NCBI GenBank assembly: GCA_037976565.1
Contig: CP137684.1
Coordinates: 24,231,010 to 24,295,009 of the forward strand
Direction of reading: 5' to 3'
DNA from: Mesocentrotus franciscanus
Lineage: Eukaryota > Echinodermata > Echinoidea > Camarodonta > Strongylocentrotidae
DNA: 64,000 bases
Both the position numbers and the translations under genes were made by a program. Under the pieces are notes generated by a model. The model searched no databases and was not told the origin of the DNA. It saw only the letters and a program-made list of their open reading frames with translations. Below, in pieces: positions 57,201-63,801 of the stretch; positions within the stretch are counted from its first letter, which is position 1; every line of letters starts with the position of its first letter.

Positions 57201-58713
57201 CTAATGTCCTTTGGATTTCATGATGAAGTACAACTTCTAATTTAAAGCATTCAGAATCCAAAGATTTGTAAAGATGTCACCAAAGGTGACACTCATTTGA
57301 CATAATATTCTAACCATTGCAAGTAAAGGTGACACTAATTTGACATAACATTCTTACCATTGCAAGTACTAACGCCCTCAACAGTGCTTAATTCATATCC
57401 AGGGTCACATTCACAGCTGTAAGACCCGTCGGTGTCCACACATTCTCCATTTGCACAGAGCGATGCATCCGCAAGGCATTCGTCAACATCTAGTAAAAAG
57501 TAAACAAATTTTCAGCCATAGCAGTCAAATTTTTCTAAATGTCTAGATAAATCAATTTTTTTACTGAAATTGGCATTAAATATTTAGAACTCCTCTCTCA
57601 TAGAGTAAAAAAGTTAGAATGGATGTTCAATGTAAGTGTTTGGAAGCTAGGAAAAATAAAAATGAAATCCCCAATTTGTAAGTGAAAATAATGATTAAAA
57701 AATTCACTCTCCATTGCTTATAATTGAGAAAGTTAAATGTCTATTTCAAATTAAATCGTTATTATGAATCGCAAAGGGTACTGTAATGGAAAAGATGTGA
57801 ATTTAAATTTTCTAATGTCCTTTGGATTTCATGATGAAGTACAACTTCTAATTTAAAGCATTCAGAATCCAAAGATTTGTAAAGATGTCACCAAAGGTGA
57901 CACTCATTTGACATAATATTCTAACCATTGCAAGTAAAGGTGACACTAATTTGACATAACATTCTTACCATTGCAAGTACTAACGCCCTCAACAGTGCTT
58001 AATTCATATCCAGGGTCACATTCACAGCTGTAAGACCCGTCGGAGTCCACATTCTCCATTTGCACAGAGCGATGCATCCGCAAGGCATTCGTCAACATCT
58101 TGTAAAAAAGTAAACAAATTTTCAGCCATAGCAGTCATAATTTTTCTAAATGTCTAGATAAATGAATTTTTTATACTGAAATTGGCATTAAATATTTAGA
58201 ACTCCACTCTCTCATAGAGTAAAAAAGTTGGAATGGATGTTCAATGTAAGTGTTTGGAAGCTAGGAAAAATAAAAATAAAATCCCCAATTTGTAAGTGAA
58301 AATAATGATTAAAAAATTCACTCTCCATTGCTTATAATTGAGAAAGTTAAATGTCTATTTCAAATTAAATCGTTATTATGAATCGCAAAGGGTACTGTAA
58401 TGGAAAAGATGTGAATTTAAATTTTCTAATGTCCTTTGGATTTCATGATGAAGTACAACTTCTAATTTAAAGCATTCAGAATCAAAGATTTGTAAAGATG
58501 TCACCAAAGGTGACACTCATTTGACATAATATTCTAACCATTGCAAGTAAAGGTGACACTAATTTGACATAACATTCTTACCATTGCAAGTACTAACGCC
58601 CTCAACAGTGCTTAATTCATATCCAGGGTCACATTCACAGCTGTAAGACCCGTCGGTGTCCACACATTCTCCATTTGCACAGAGCGATGCATCCGCAAGG
58701 CATTCGTCAACAT
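132..58713 (-). CDS. Multi-exon cbEGF-repeat protein gene, partial at both ends (87 exons)
   Basis: Eighty-seven exons on the minus strand each code for one calcium-binding EGF domain. Each exon is 132 bp, with a consensus acceptor ending in ctag and a donor gtaag, and starts and ends in phase 1: the terminal G of one exon joins AT of the next to make the Asp of DVDEC. Any number of exons can therefore be joined or skipped in frame. The 44-residue repeat has six cysteines, the N-terminal calcium motif D-V-D-E-C, and C-V-D-T-D-G-S-Y-S-C-E-C, which fits the Asp/Asn beta-hydroxylation pattern of cbEGF domains. Tandem cbEGF rods are typical of secreted or surface proteins such as fibrillins, fibropellins and Notch-type receptors; which family this belongs to cannot be told because no signal peptide, membrane segment or other domain is in the window. 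The array runs off the left edge and into the gap. Total coding potential is about 3,828 residues. A DIRS element sits in one intron. Whether all exons are used is unknown. Confidence 0.8.
10536..10667 (-). CDS. cbEGF exon with a silent change
   Basis: The Gly codon before the third cysteine's E-C pair reads GGG in place of GGA (ttcccc on the plus strand near 10621). The protein is unchanged. It is one of very few silent differences seen among the exons. Confidence 0.85.
18007..39241 (-). repeat. EGF-exon tandem array, units 31-65
   Basis: Exon left edges are 18486, 19098, 19710, 20321, 20929, 21540, 22150, 22759, 23370, 23938, 24549, 25160, 25771, 26383, 26993, 27564, 28176, 28747, 29318, 29928, 30538, 31153, 31765, 32376, 32989, 33598, 34209, 34823, 35436, 36050, 36662, 37274, 37882, 38496 and 39110. 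Units at 23938, 27564, 28747 and 29318 lack the 43-bp nested duplication, and the spacing to the preceding exon falls to 568-571 bp. The stretch from 26383 to 29449 (six exons) reappears in the same order of intron types from 39723 to 42846. Exon sequence appears constant; the donor at 37274 is altered (separate entry). Confidence 0.93.
37274..37405 (-). CDS. cbEGF exon whose decoy donor is in frame
   Basis: The exon itself is consensus, but its donor reads gtaggatg instead of gtaagaat and the interval to the outer (decoy) donor has lost one base. The interval is therefore 42 nt instead of 43. Reading through gives an open 14-residue extension, GRMLCQISVTFTCN, and ends in phase 1 at gttag. 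This is the only unit noticed in which the second donor could be used without a frameshift or stop. Either a genuine variant or a one-base assembly error would explain it. Confidence 0.75.
40337..40468 (-). CDS. cbEGF exon with Leu to Phe
   Basis: The residue after the first cysteine is Phe (DECFADASL) in place of Leu, from a single G to A change on the plus strand in ccgcaaagc. All cysteines and calcium-binding residues are kept. The unit begins part of the 39723-42846 block that mirrors 26383-29449; the matching exon there (26993) has Leu, so the change followed the block duplication or was lost from the other copy. Confidence 0.85.
41566..41697 (-). CDS. cbEGF exon with Thr to Ser
   Basis: The segment after the third cysteine reads V-D-S-D-G-S instead of V-D-T-D-G-S (TCC for ACC). 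The likely hydroxylated Asp and the six cysteines are unaffected. The upstream intron has an A6 run that keeps the frame open through the acceptor, a property of the poly-A length and not evidence of a separate gene. Confidence 0.85.
42715..42846 (-). CDS. cbEGF exon with Thr to Ser, no nested donor duplication
   Basis: It carries the same V-D-S-D-G-S variant. This unit has a single donor, so there is no decoy. It corresponds by position and intron type to exon 29318 in the earlier block, which has Thr. Confidence 0.85.
43943..44074 (-). CDS. cbEGF exon with Thr to Ser
   Basis: It is the third Thr to Ser exon left of the DIRS insertion. Its intron family (cttcagccatagcag, then tagaggaaaaaagttag) matches that at 41566, which suggests the two units are copies of each other. 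Confidence 0.85.
44933..45113 (-). repeat. DIRS 3' terminal repeat (left end)
   Basis: Positions 44974-45113 (140 bp) are the reverse complement of 50963-51104 at the other end, differing by a 2-bp length change (cacgcactc against cacgcgcactc on the same strand). The outer 41 bases, starting tagttaaatcag, are specific to this end. Different outer tips on otherwise matching inverted repeats are expected for DIRS elements. Confidence 0.85.
45178..45275 (-). repeat. DIRS internal complementary region (joined copy of both ends)
   Basis: Positions 45178-45232 are an exact 55-bp reverse complement of the left end of the element (44933-44987). Positions 45233-45275 are an exact 43-bp reverse complement of its right end (51080-51122). 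The two abut with no base between them. Read on the minus strand, the region is right end plus left end, which is the junction of a circularised element. In the DIRS model this region templates end completion and circle formation. Confidence 0.85.
45319..46336 (-). pseudogene. DIRS tyrosine recombinase (decayed)
   Basis: The N-terminal part (46336 leftwards, about 105 residues) has the DNA-binding-domain pattern of DIRS recombinases, with STRVVYNSRLEAFHQWC and TLRGYRSAIAAIH. A frameshift near 45990-46020 separates it from the catalytic part, which contains ALSKPPFEP, a PVRALKWFLDK segment and the H-A-T-R motif followed by GVSTSWALFHGV, matching the conserved His-x-x-Arg box. An in-frame TAG at 45442-45444 follows HDIM. 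Beyond it the same frame stays open to a TAA at 45319 and includes the probable catalytic Tyr (codon 45400-45402, in ISCYLKD). The enzyme would excise or integrate the circular DNA. With a frameshift and a stop before the Tyr it should be inactive. It starts about 5 bp after the RT-RNase H frame ends. Confidence 0.8.
46341..47995 (-). pseudogene. DIRS reverse transcriptase and RNase H (decayed)
   Basis: Recognisable blocks lie in several frames. An entry segment with FVLSVVREGFYIEL lies near 47930. It is followed by a fingers region with VIPKRSGKLRMILNMK and then RT motif A in SLDLKDAYFHVPIHP (within 47478-47786). Motif C, Y-L-D-D-W, is at 47474-47488. NWDKSVLSPTRRLVYLGAEL then leads through a connection domain to RNase H, with HINVLEMM, SFIPGQDNLVADFLSR and EIDLFAS (within 46595-47392). 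The end, with CALDAFSLLWG, is in another frame (46341 to about 46640). Frameshifts occur after VPIHP, before FGLRPAPR and after LPRY, and stops occur just before motif C and between motif C and NWDK. The motif order is that of DIRS enzymes, which copy the element's RNA into DNA. Confidence 0.82.
48011..48480 (-). pseudogene. DIRS gag-like region (decayed)
   Basis: Two pieces are visible upstream of the RT. Near 48290-48470 a frame reads SVEFTRFSANSTTAAWEV, an in-frame TAA, then QSLAFSIVDEVTRNYFVAE and RLSSELVDLALRLG, which looks like a helical capsid-type domain. Nearer the RT (48011-48226) the frame is rich in Pro, Arg and Ala, with RRPPFQAPRRAPAPAQAP, as is common at the C-terminal end of DIRS gag proteins. 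Assignment rests on position and composition; gag proteins of this group diverge quickly, so this is less secure than the RT and recombinase. Confidence 0.55.
48481..48910 (-). other. DIRS interior without a recognisable domain
   Basis: This stretch lies between the gag-like fragment and the repeats. Short open frames exist on both strands, but none shows a family motif. It is probably the decayed N-terminal half of gag. Confidence 0.4.
48911..49620 (-). repeat. About 200-bp imperfect tandem repeats inside the DIRS
   Basis: Four copies start at an aacgggg motif at 48911, 49119, 49306 and 49509 (steps of 208, 187 and 203 bp). Each contains tcgcttcact, then tctatagaaactt, then a cagccga or ccacccga plus agcatgga segment. 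On the minus strand the second to third copies have an open frame of about 85 residues, rich in Lys, Arg and Ser, with VDQVSIEAVKRDGPGQSD and KTRKPPSSPVTAGKKRK. The repeats may be a basic repeat tract of gag or a structured leader; the copies are not all open in one frame. Confidence 0.65.
49621..49860 (-). repeat. Short degenerate repeats (gtgaccgaggcctgctcgct type)
   Basis: Four to five copies of a 20-25 bp motif, gtgaccgaggcctgctcgct and variants, occur near 49637, 49698, 49747 and 49769, interleaved with tcgtgagaa. The same core (tgacctgggccgtctcgctt) occurs inside the longer 200-bp repeats to the left, so this is a more decayed or differently spaced part of the same repeat field. Confidence 0.5.
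49931..50005. other. Run of four adjacent hairpins in the DIRS leader
   Basis: Four perfect inverted repeats follow one another. They are CATGC/GCATG (49931-49946), CGTGC/GCACG (49950-49962), CTGTTGC/GCAACAG (49964-49980) and GCCCCGGGC/GCCCGGGGC (49982-50005, 9-bp stem). The last is the most stable. The run lies upstream of the repeat field in coding orientation, so in the RNA it would be in the 5' leader. No known RNA family was recognised. Confidence 0.5.
50006..50962 (-). other. DIRS 5' leader, no coding signal recognised
   Basis: Several short frames exist but none resembles a known domain. Two related hairpins 43 bp apart, at 50554-50569 (ACGCTTA/TAAGCGT) and 50597-50612 (ACGCT/AGCGT), sit in a small tandem duplication around agaacgcttatc. 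The region becomes A-rich on the plus strand towards 50963. Confidence 0.45.
50963..51122 (-). repeat. DIRS 5' terminal repeat (right end)
   Basis: This is the inverted partner of the left repeat over 50963-51104, followed by an end-specific 18-base tip finishing ttgtggtaaat. In coding orientation it is the start of the element and would hold its promoter; no particular promoter motif was identified. Confidence 0.85.
51278..51409 (-). CDS. cbEGF exon, first to the right of the DIRS insertion
   Basis: The exon is consensus. The intron on its right, between it and the array remnant at 51123, is the one split by the DIRS element. The unit has no nested donor duplication, as is also true of the exon on the other side (44516). 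Confidence 0.85.
51890..52021 (-). CDS. cbEGF exon with Thr to Ser and caag acceptor
   Basis: The V-D-S-D-G-S variant is joined to an acceptor ending ttacaag instead of gctag. Both end in AG, so splicing should still work. The residue split at the junction is unchanged because it depends on the preceding exon's G. Confidence 0.85.
52503..52634 (-). CDS. cbEGF exon with altered donor
   Basis: The exon is consensus. Its donor is gtagga instead of gtaaga, and the decoy site is also changed (CTTGCCATG in place of CTTGCAATG). Spacing stays at 43 nt, so unlike 37274 the decoy stays out of frame. Confidence 0.8.
57969..58098 (-). pseudogene. cbEGF exon with a 2-bp deletion
   Basis: The plus-strand consensus gtccacacattctcc reads gtccacattctcc, so the exon is 130 bp and shifts frame just after the third cysteine. 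The Thr to Ser variant and the caag acceptor are also present. If included in an mRNA it would break the frame for everything downstream. It is close to the assembly gap, so a base-calling slip in the CA repeat is a fair alternative. Confidence 0.7.
58582..58713 (-). CDS. cbEGF exon nearest the gap
   Basis: It is a consensus exon. The sequence to its right, on the 5' side in transcript terms, is ordinary array intron until the N run at 58931. No first exon or signal-peptide exon is visible before the gap. Confidence 0.85.
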
Positions 58714-58930
58714 CTAGCAAAAAGTAAACAAATTTTCAGCCATAGCAGTCAAGATTTTCTAAAGGTCTAGATAAATCAATTTTTAAGCTGAAATTGGCAT
58801 TAAATATATTTGTATAACTCCAGTCTTTCATATTGTAAAAAGTTAGAATGGATGTTAAATGTAAGTGTTTGGAAGCTAGGAGAAATAAAAATAAATCACC
58901 AATTTGTAAATGAAAATAATGATTAAAAAA

Positions 58931-59430
58931 NNNNNNNNNNNNNNNNNNNNNNNNNNNNNNNNNNNNNNNNNNNNNNNNNNNNNNNNNNNNNNNNNNNNNN
59001 NNNNNNNNNNNNNNNNNNNNNNNNNNNNNNNNNNNNNNNNNNNNNNNNNNNNNNNNNNNNNNNNNNNNNNNNNNNNNNNNNNNNNNNNNNNNNNNNNNNN
59101 NNNNNNNNNNNNNNNNNNNNNNNNNNNNNNNNNNNNNNNNNNNNNNNNNNNNNNNNNNNNNNNNNNNNNNNNNNNNNNNNNNNNNNNNNNNNNNNNNNNN
59201 NNNNNNNNNNNNNNNNNNNNNNNNNNNNNNNNNNNNNNNNNNNNNNNNNNNNNNNNNNNNNNNNNNNNNNNNNNNNNNNNNNNNNNNNNNNNNNNNNNNN
59301 NNNNNNNNNNNNNNNNNNNNNNNNNNNNNNNNNNNNNNNNNNNNNNNNNNNNNNNNNNNNNNNNNNNNNNNNNNNNNNNNNNNNNNNNNNNNNNNNNNNN
59401 NNNNNNNNNNNNNNNNNNNNNNNNNNNNNN
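58931..59430. other. Assembly gap, 500 N
   Basis: Exactly 500 unknown bases, a usual placeholder length, so the true distance is unknown. The left edge is inside an EGF-array intron and the right edge is inside a CCP-array intron. The boundary between the two arrays, and any exons there, are missing. Confidence 0.97.
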
Positions 59431-59464
59431 AATTGACATTTAATACAATATTTTCTTTCTTCAG

Positions 59465-59638
59465 CAAATTGCGTTGTTAGGTGTACCGTTTTCAAATTAT
59501 TCAACGGGTGGTGCAGTCTTGCATGGTGCAACTTTGGAGGTAACATGTACATCTGGTTATTCCCCGGTACGGGCGAGGACACAATGTTCACTTGTGGCGA
59601 TGGTGACCTGTCTCCGGATACATTACCTACATGTCATG
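59465..59638 (+). pseudogene. CCP exon with two deletions
   Basis: The exon is 174 bp. Two bases are missing near the start (gttgttaggtgtaccg in place of gttgtgagtggtgtaccg) and one more at ggttattccccggt. The total loss of 3 keeps the ends in phase, but the first two-thirds are read in a wrong frame, so cysteine 2 and its surroundings are lost. It lies 35 bases from the gap, where assembly quality may be poor. Confidence 0.75.
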
Positions 59639-59710
59639 GTAAGATCATGTCACTCTCCATTAGAGGTTGGAAATGTAAAGATTGAAATCGTAAATGGCTC
59701 TAAAATCTAA

Positions 59711-59830
59711 GGGTCATTCGCACAGGCTAGACCTTACCTGTGGAATGTATTGCCATTAGATATCACTGCCGAAAAACATACACGTTCGTACCGGAATACT
59801 AATATTACAATTTACCTGATAAAAACATAA
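59711..59830 (+). pseudogene. Fossil tail of a non-LTR retrotransposon reverse transcriptase in the CCP intron
   Basis: An open stretch of 39 codons ends in TAA at 59828 and contains SFAQARPYLWNVLPLDI and SYRNTNITIYLIKT. The pattern S-F-x4-R/P-x-L-W-N-x-L-P-x-x-I, followed by a Ser-aromatic-basic stretch and a K-T end, is typical of the last residues of LINE ORF2 proteins of CR1/Jockey-like groups. The same stretch occurs in every unit, at 60407-60526, 61100-61219, 61794-61913, 62487-62606, 63180-63299 and 63874-63993. It was therefore present before the array expanded. Identification rests on a short motif only. Confidence 0.55.
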
Positions 59831-60157
59831 AAACATAATATCCTGTATCAACCGGAGGGAAAATATGAAAAAGGACCAAATTAAGGAATGTTTATGCTAA
59901 ACATAGAAATACCTAAAAAGTAAACTAAAGTACATTTTCAATATCACATTGTATTTCCTATAACATTTAAACATAAGGACATAGCACTTATTCACAGGTA
60001 CAGTACTCCAATGATTCACAATCCATGATAACTACTGAAAAGCAAACGTTTCATGATAATTATGTGACACTGACAATCAATTCATAAGAAAATTTTGAAA
60101 TACGTTACTGATTTAAACATTGAAATTGACATTTAATACAATATTTTCTTTCTTCAG

Positions 60158-60334
60158 CAAATTGCGTTGTGAGTGGTGTACCGTTTTCAGATTATTCATC
60201 GGGTGGTACAGTCTTGCATGGTGCAACTTTGGAGGTAACATGTACATCTGGTTATTTCCCGGGTGCGGGCGAGGACACAATGTTCACTTGTGGCGATGGT
60301 GACCTGTCTCCGGATACATTACCTACATGTCATG
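60158..60334 (+). CDS. CCP/sushi-domain exon, the only unit with an intact frame
   Basis: This is a 177-bp, 59-codon, phase 1-1 exon coding one complete CCP domain. Cysteine 1 is in NCVVSG, cysteine 2 in LEVTC, cysteine 3 in TMFTC and cysteine 4 in LPTC. The TSGY after cysteine 2 and the G-x-G between cysteines 3 and 4 also fit the family. The usual Trp before the last cysteine is absent (GDGDLSPDTLPTC), which is tolerated in some divergent domains. CCP domains mediate protein binding in complement regulators, selectins and other surface or secreted proteins. It differs from its neighbours by TTT in place of TT in ggttatttcccggg. The phase matches that of the EGF exons, so the two module types could be combined in frame. 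Confidence 0.8.
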
Positions 60335-60851
60335 GTAAGATCATGTCACTCTCCATTAGAGGTTGGAAATGTAAAGATTGAAATCGTAAATGGCTCTAAA
60401 ATCTAAGGGTCATTCGCACAGGCTAGACCTTACCTGTGGAATGTATTGCCATTAGATATCACTGCCGAAAAACATACACGTTCGTACCGGAATACTAATA
60501 TTACAATTTACCTGATAAAAACATAAAAACATAATATCCTGTATCAACCGGAGGAAAAATATGAAAAAGGACCAAATTAAGGAATGTTTATGCTAAACAT
60601 AGAAATACCTAAAAAGTAAACTAAAGTACATTTTCAATATCACATTGTATTTCCTATAACATTTAAAAAGGACATAGCACTTATTTCACAGGTACAGTAC
60701 TCCAATGATTCACAATCCATGATAACTACTGAAAAGCAAACGTTTCATGATAATTATGTGACACTGACAATCAATTCATAAGAAAATTTTGAAATACGTT
60801 ACTGATTTAAACATTGAAATTGACATTTAATACAATATTTTCTTTCTTCAG

Positions 60852-61027
60852 CAAATTGCGTTGTGAGTGGTGTACCGTTTTCAGATTATTCATCGGGTGG
60901 TACAGTCTTGCATGGTGCAACTTTGGAGGTAACATGTACATCTGGTTATTCCCGGGTACGGGCGAGGACACAATGTTCACTTGTGGCGATGGTGACCTGT
61001 CTCCGGATACATTACCTACATGTCATG
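60852..61027 (+). pseudogene. CCP exon with one-base deletion
   Basis: The exon is 176 bp. It has the same N-terminal half as the intact unit up to TSGY, then loses one T (ggttattcccggg), so cysteines 3 and 4 fall in another frame. Splice sites are intact. Confidence 0.75.
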
Positions 61028-61545
61028 GTAAGATCATGTCACTCTCCATTAGAGGTTGGAAATGTAAAGATTGAAATCGTAAATGGCTCTAAAATCTAAG
61101 GGTCATTCGCACAGGCTAGACCTTACCTGTGGAATGTATTGCCATTAGATATCACTGCCGAAAAACATACACGTTCGTACCGGAATACTAATATTACAAT
61201 TTACCTGATAAAAACATAAAAACATAATATCCTGTATCAACCGGAGGGAAAATATGAAAAAGGACCAAATTAAGGAATGTTTATGCTAAACATAGAAATA
61301 CCTAAAAAGTAAACTAAAGTACATTTTCAATATCACATTGTATTTCCTATAACATTTAAAAAAGGACATAGCACTTATTTCACAGGTACAGTACTCCAAT
61401 GATTCACAATCCATGATAACTACTGAAAAGCAAACGTTTCATGATAATTATGTGACACTGACAATCAATTCATAAGAAAATTTTGAAATACGTTACTGAT
61501 TTAAACATTGAAATTGACATTTAATACAATATTTTCTTTCTTCAG

Positions 61546-61721
61546 CAAATTGCGTTGTTAGTGGTGTACCGTTTTCAGATTATTCAACGGGTGGTACAGT
61601 CTTGCATGGTGCAACTTTGGAGGTAACATGTACATCTGGTTATTCCCGGGTACGGGCGAGGACACAATGTTCACTTGTGGCGATGGTGACCTGTCTCCGG
61701 ATACATTACCTACATGTCATG
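61546..61721 (+). pseudogene. CCP exon with one-base deletion, variant start
   Basis: The deletion is shared with the neighbours. It differs at the start, with GTT for GTG (silent) and tcaacggg for tcatcggg (Ser to Thr, in DYSTGGT). The second change is shared with the first unit (59465), linking the two as closer copies. Confidence 0.75.
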
Positions 61722-62238
61722 GTAAGATCATGTCACTCTCCATTAGAGGTTGGAAATGTAAAGATTGAAATCGTAAATGGCTCTAAAATCTAAGGGTCAT
61801 TCGCACAGGCTAGACCTTACCTGTGGAATGTATTGCCATTAGATATCACTGCCGAAAAACATACACGTTCGTACCGGAATACTAATATTACAATTTACCT
61901 GATAAAAACATAAAAACATAATATCCTGTATCAACCGGAGGAAAAATATGAAAAAGGACCAAATTAAGGAATGTTTATGCTAAACATAGAAATACCTAAA
62001 AAGTAAACTAAAGTACATTTTCAATATCACATTGTATTTCCTATAACATTTAAAAAGGACATAGCACTTATTTCACAGGTACAGTACTCCAATGATTCAC
62101 AATCCATGATAACTACTGAAAAGCAAACGTTTCATGATAATTATGTGACACTGACAATCAATTCATAAGAAAATTTTGAAATACGTTACTGATTTAAACA
62201 TTGAAATTGACATTTAATACAATATTTTCTTTCTTCAG

Positions 62239-62414
62239 CAAATTGCGTTGTGAGTGGTGTACCGTTTTCAAATTATTCATCGGGTGGTACAGTCTTGCAT
62301 GGTGCAACTTTGGAGGTAACATGTACATCTGGTTATTCCCGGGTACGGGCGAGGACACAATGTTCACTTGTGGCGATGGTGACCTGTCTCCGGATACATT
62401 ACCTACATGTCATG
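62239..62414 (+). pseudogene. CCP exon with one-base deletion, Asp to Asn
   Basis: The shared deletion is present. PFSNYS replaces PFSDYS, a change also seen in the first unit. Confidence 0.75.
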
Positions 62415-62931
62415 GTAAGATCATGTCACTCTCCATTAGAGGTTGGAAATGTAAAGATTGAAATCGTAAATGGCTCTAAAATCTAAGGGTCATTCGCACA
62501 GGCTAGACCTTACCTGTGGAATGTATTGCCATTAGATATCACTGCCGAAAAACATACACGTTCGTACCGGAATACTAATATTACAATTTACCTGATAAAA
62601 ACATAAAAACATAATATCCTGTATCAACCGGAGGGAAAATATGAAAAAGGACCAAATTAAGGAATGTTTATGCTAAACATAGAAATACCTAAAAAGTAAA
62701 CTAAAGTCCTTTTTCAATATCACATTGTATTTCCTATAACATTTAAAAAGGACATAGCACTTATTTCACAGGTACAGTACTCCAATGATTCACAATCCAT
62801 GATAACTACTGAAAAGCAAACGTTTCATGATAATTATGTGACACTGACAATCAATTCATAAGAAAATTTTGAAATACGTTACTGATTTAAACATTGAAAT
62901 TGACATTTAATACAATATTTTCTTTCTTCAG

Positions 62932-63107
62932 CAAATTGCGTTGTGAGTGGTGTACCGTTTTCAGATTATTCATCGGGTGGTACAGTCTTGCATGGTGCAA
63001 CTTTGGAGGTAACATGTACATCTGGTTATTCCCGGGTACGGGCGAGGACACAATGTTCACTTGTGGCGATGGTGACCTGTCTCCGGATACATTACCTACA
63101 TGTCATG
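62932..63107 (+). pseudogene. CCP exon with one-base deletion
   Basis: Its exon sequence matches that of the unit at 60852, with the same lost T. Acceptor and donor are consensus. Confidence 0.75.
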
Positions 63108-63625
63108 GTAAGATCATGTCACTCTCCATTAGAGGTTGGAAATGTAAAGATTGAAATCGTAAATGGCTCTAAAATCTAAGGGTCATTCGCACAGGCTAGA
63201 CCTTACCTGTGGAATGTATTGCCATTAGATATCACTGCCGAAAAACATACACGTTCGTACCGGAATACTAATATTACAATTTACCTGATAAAAACATAAA
63301 AACATAATATCCTGTATCAACCGGAGGGAAAATATGAAAAAGGACCAAATTAAGGAATGTTTATGCTAAACATAGAAATACCTAAAAAGTAAACTAAAGT
63401 ACATTTTCAATATCACATTGTATTTCCTATAACATTTAAAAAAGGACATAGCACTTATTTCACAGGTACAGTACTCCAATGATTCACAATCCATGATAAC
63501 TACTGAAAAGCAAACGTTTCATGATAATTATGTGACACTGACAATCAATTCATAAGAAAATTTTGAAATACGTTACTGATTTAAACATTGAAATTGACAT
63601 TTAATACAATATTTTCTTTCTTCAG

Positions 63626-63801
63626 CAAATTGCGTTGTGAGTGGTGTACCGTTTTCAGATTATTCATCGGGTGGTACAGTCTTGCATGGTGCAACTTTGG
63701 AGGTAACATGTACATCTGGTTATTCCCGGGTGCGGGCGAGGACACAATGTTCACTTGTGGCGATGGTGACCTGTCTCCGGATACATTACCTACATGTCAT
63801 G
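63626..63801 (+). pseudogene. CCP exon with one-base deletion, ggtgcggg form
   Basis: It has the lost T but shares gggtgcgggcg with the intact exon (others have gggtacgggcg). It is therefore intermediate between the intact unit and the rest, and the T loss and the A/G difference are separate events or were reshuffled. Confidence 0.75.

Larger units (their letters stand above)
51123..58930 (-). repeat. EGF-exon tandem array, units 75-87, right of the DIRS insertion
   Basis: Exon left edges are 51278, 51890, 52503, 53115, 53732, 54343, 54915, 55529, 56136, 56743, 57358, 57969 and 58582. Intron variants rare further left are common here: ttggatttcatg, aatcgcaaaggg, gtaatggaaaag, and acceptors ending caag in place of ctag at 51890, 56136, 56743 and 57969. 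Units 51278 and 54915 lack the nested duplication. Exons at 51890 and 57969 carry the Thr to Ser change, and 57969 also has a 2-bp deletion. The array is cut by the assembly gap inside the intron following exon 58582. Confidence 0.93.

Noticed and set aside
58736..59591. Long frames crossing the N run
   Set aside because: They are open only because unknown bases contain no stops.
59474..59710. Plus-strand frames of 60-86 codons around each CCP exon
   Set aside because: These start before or inside the exon and run into the intron in a frame produced by the one-base loss; only the part within the exon is meaningful.
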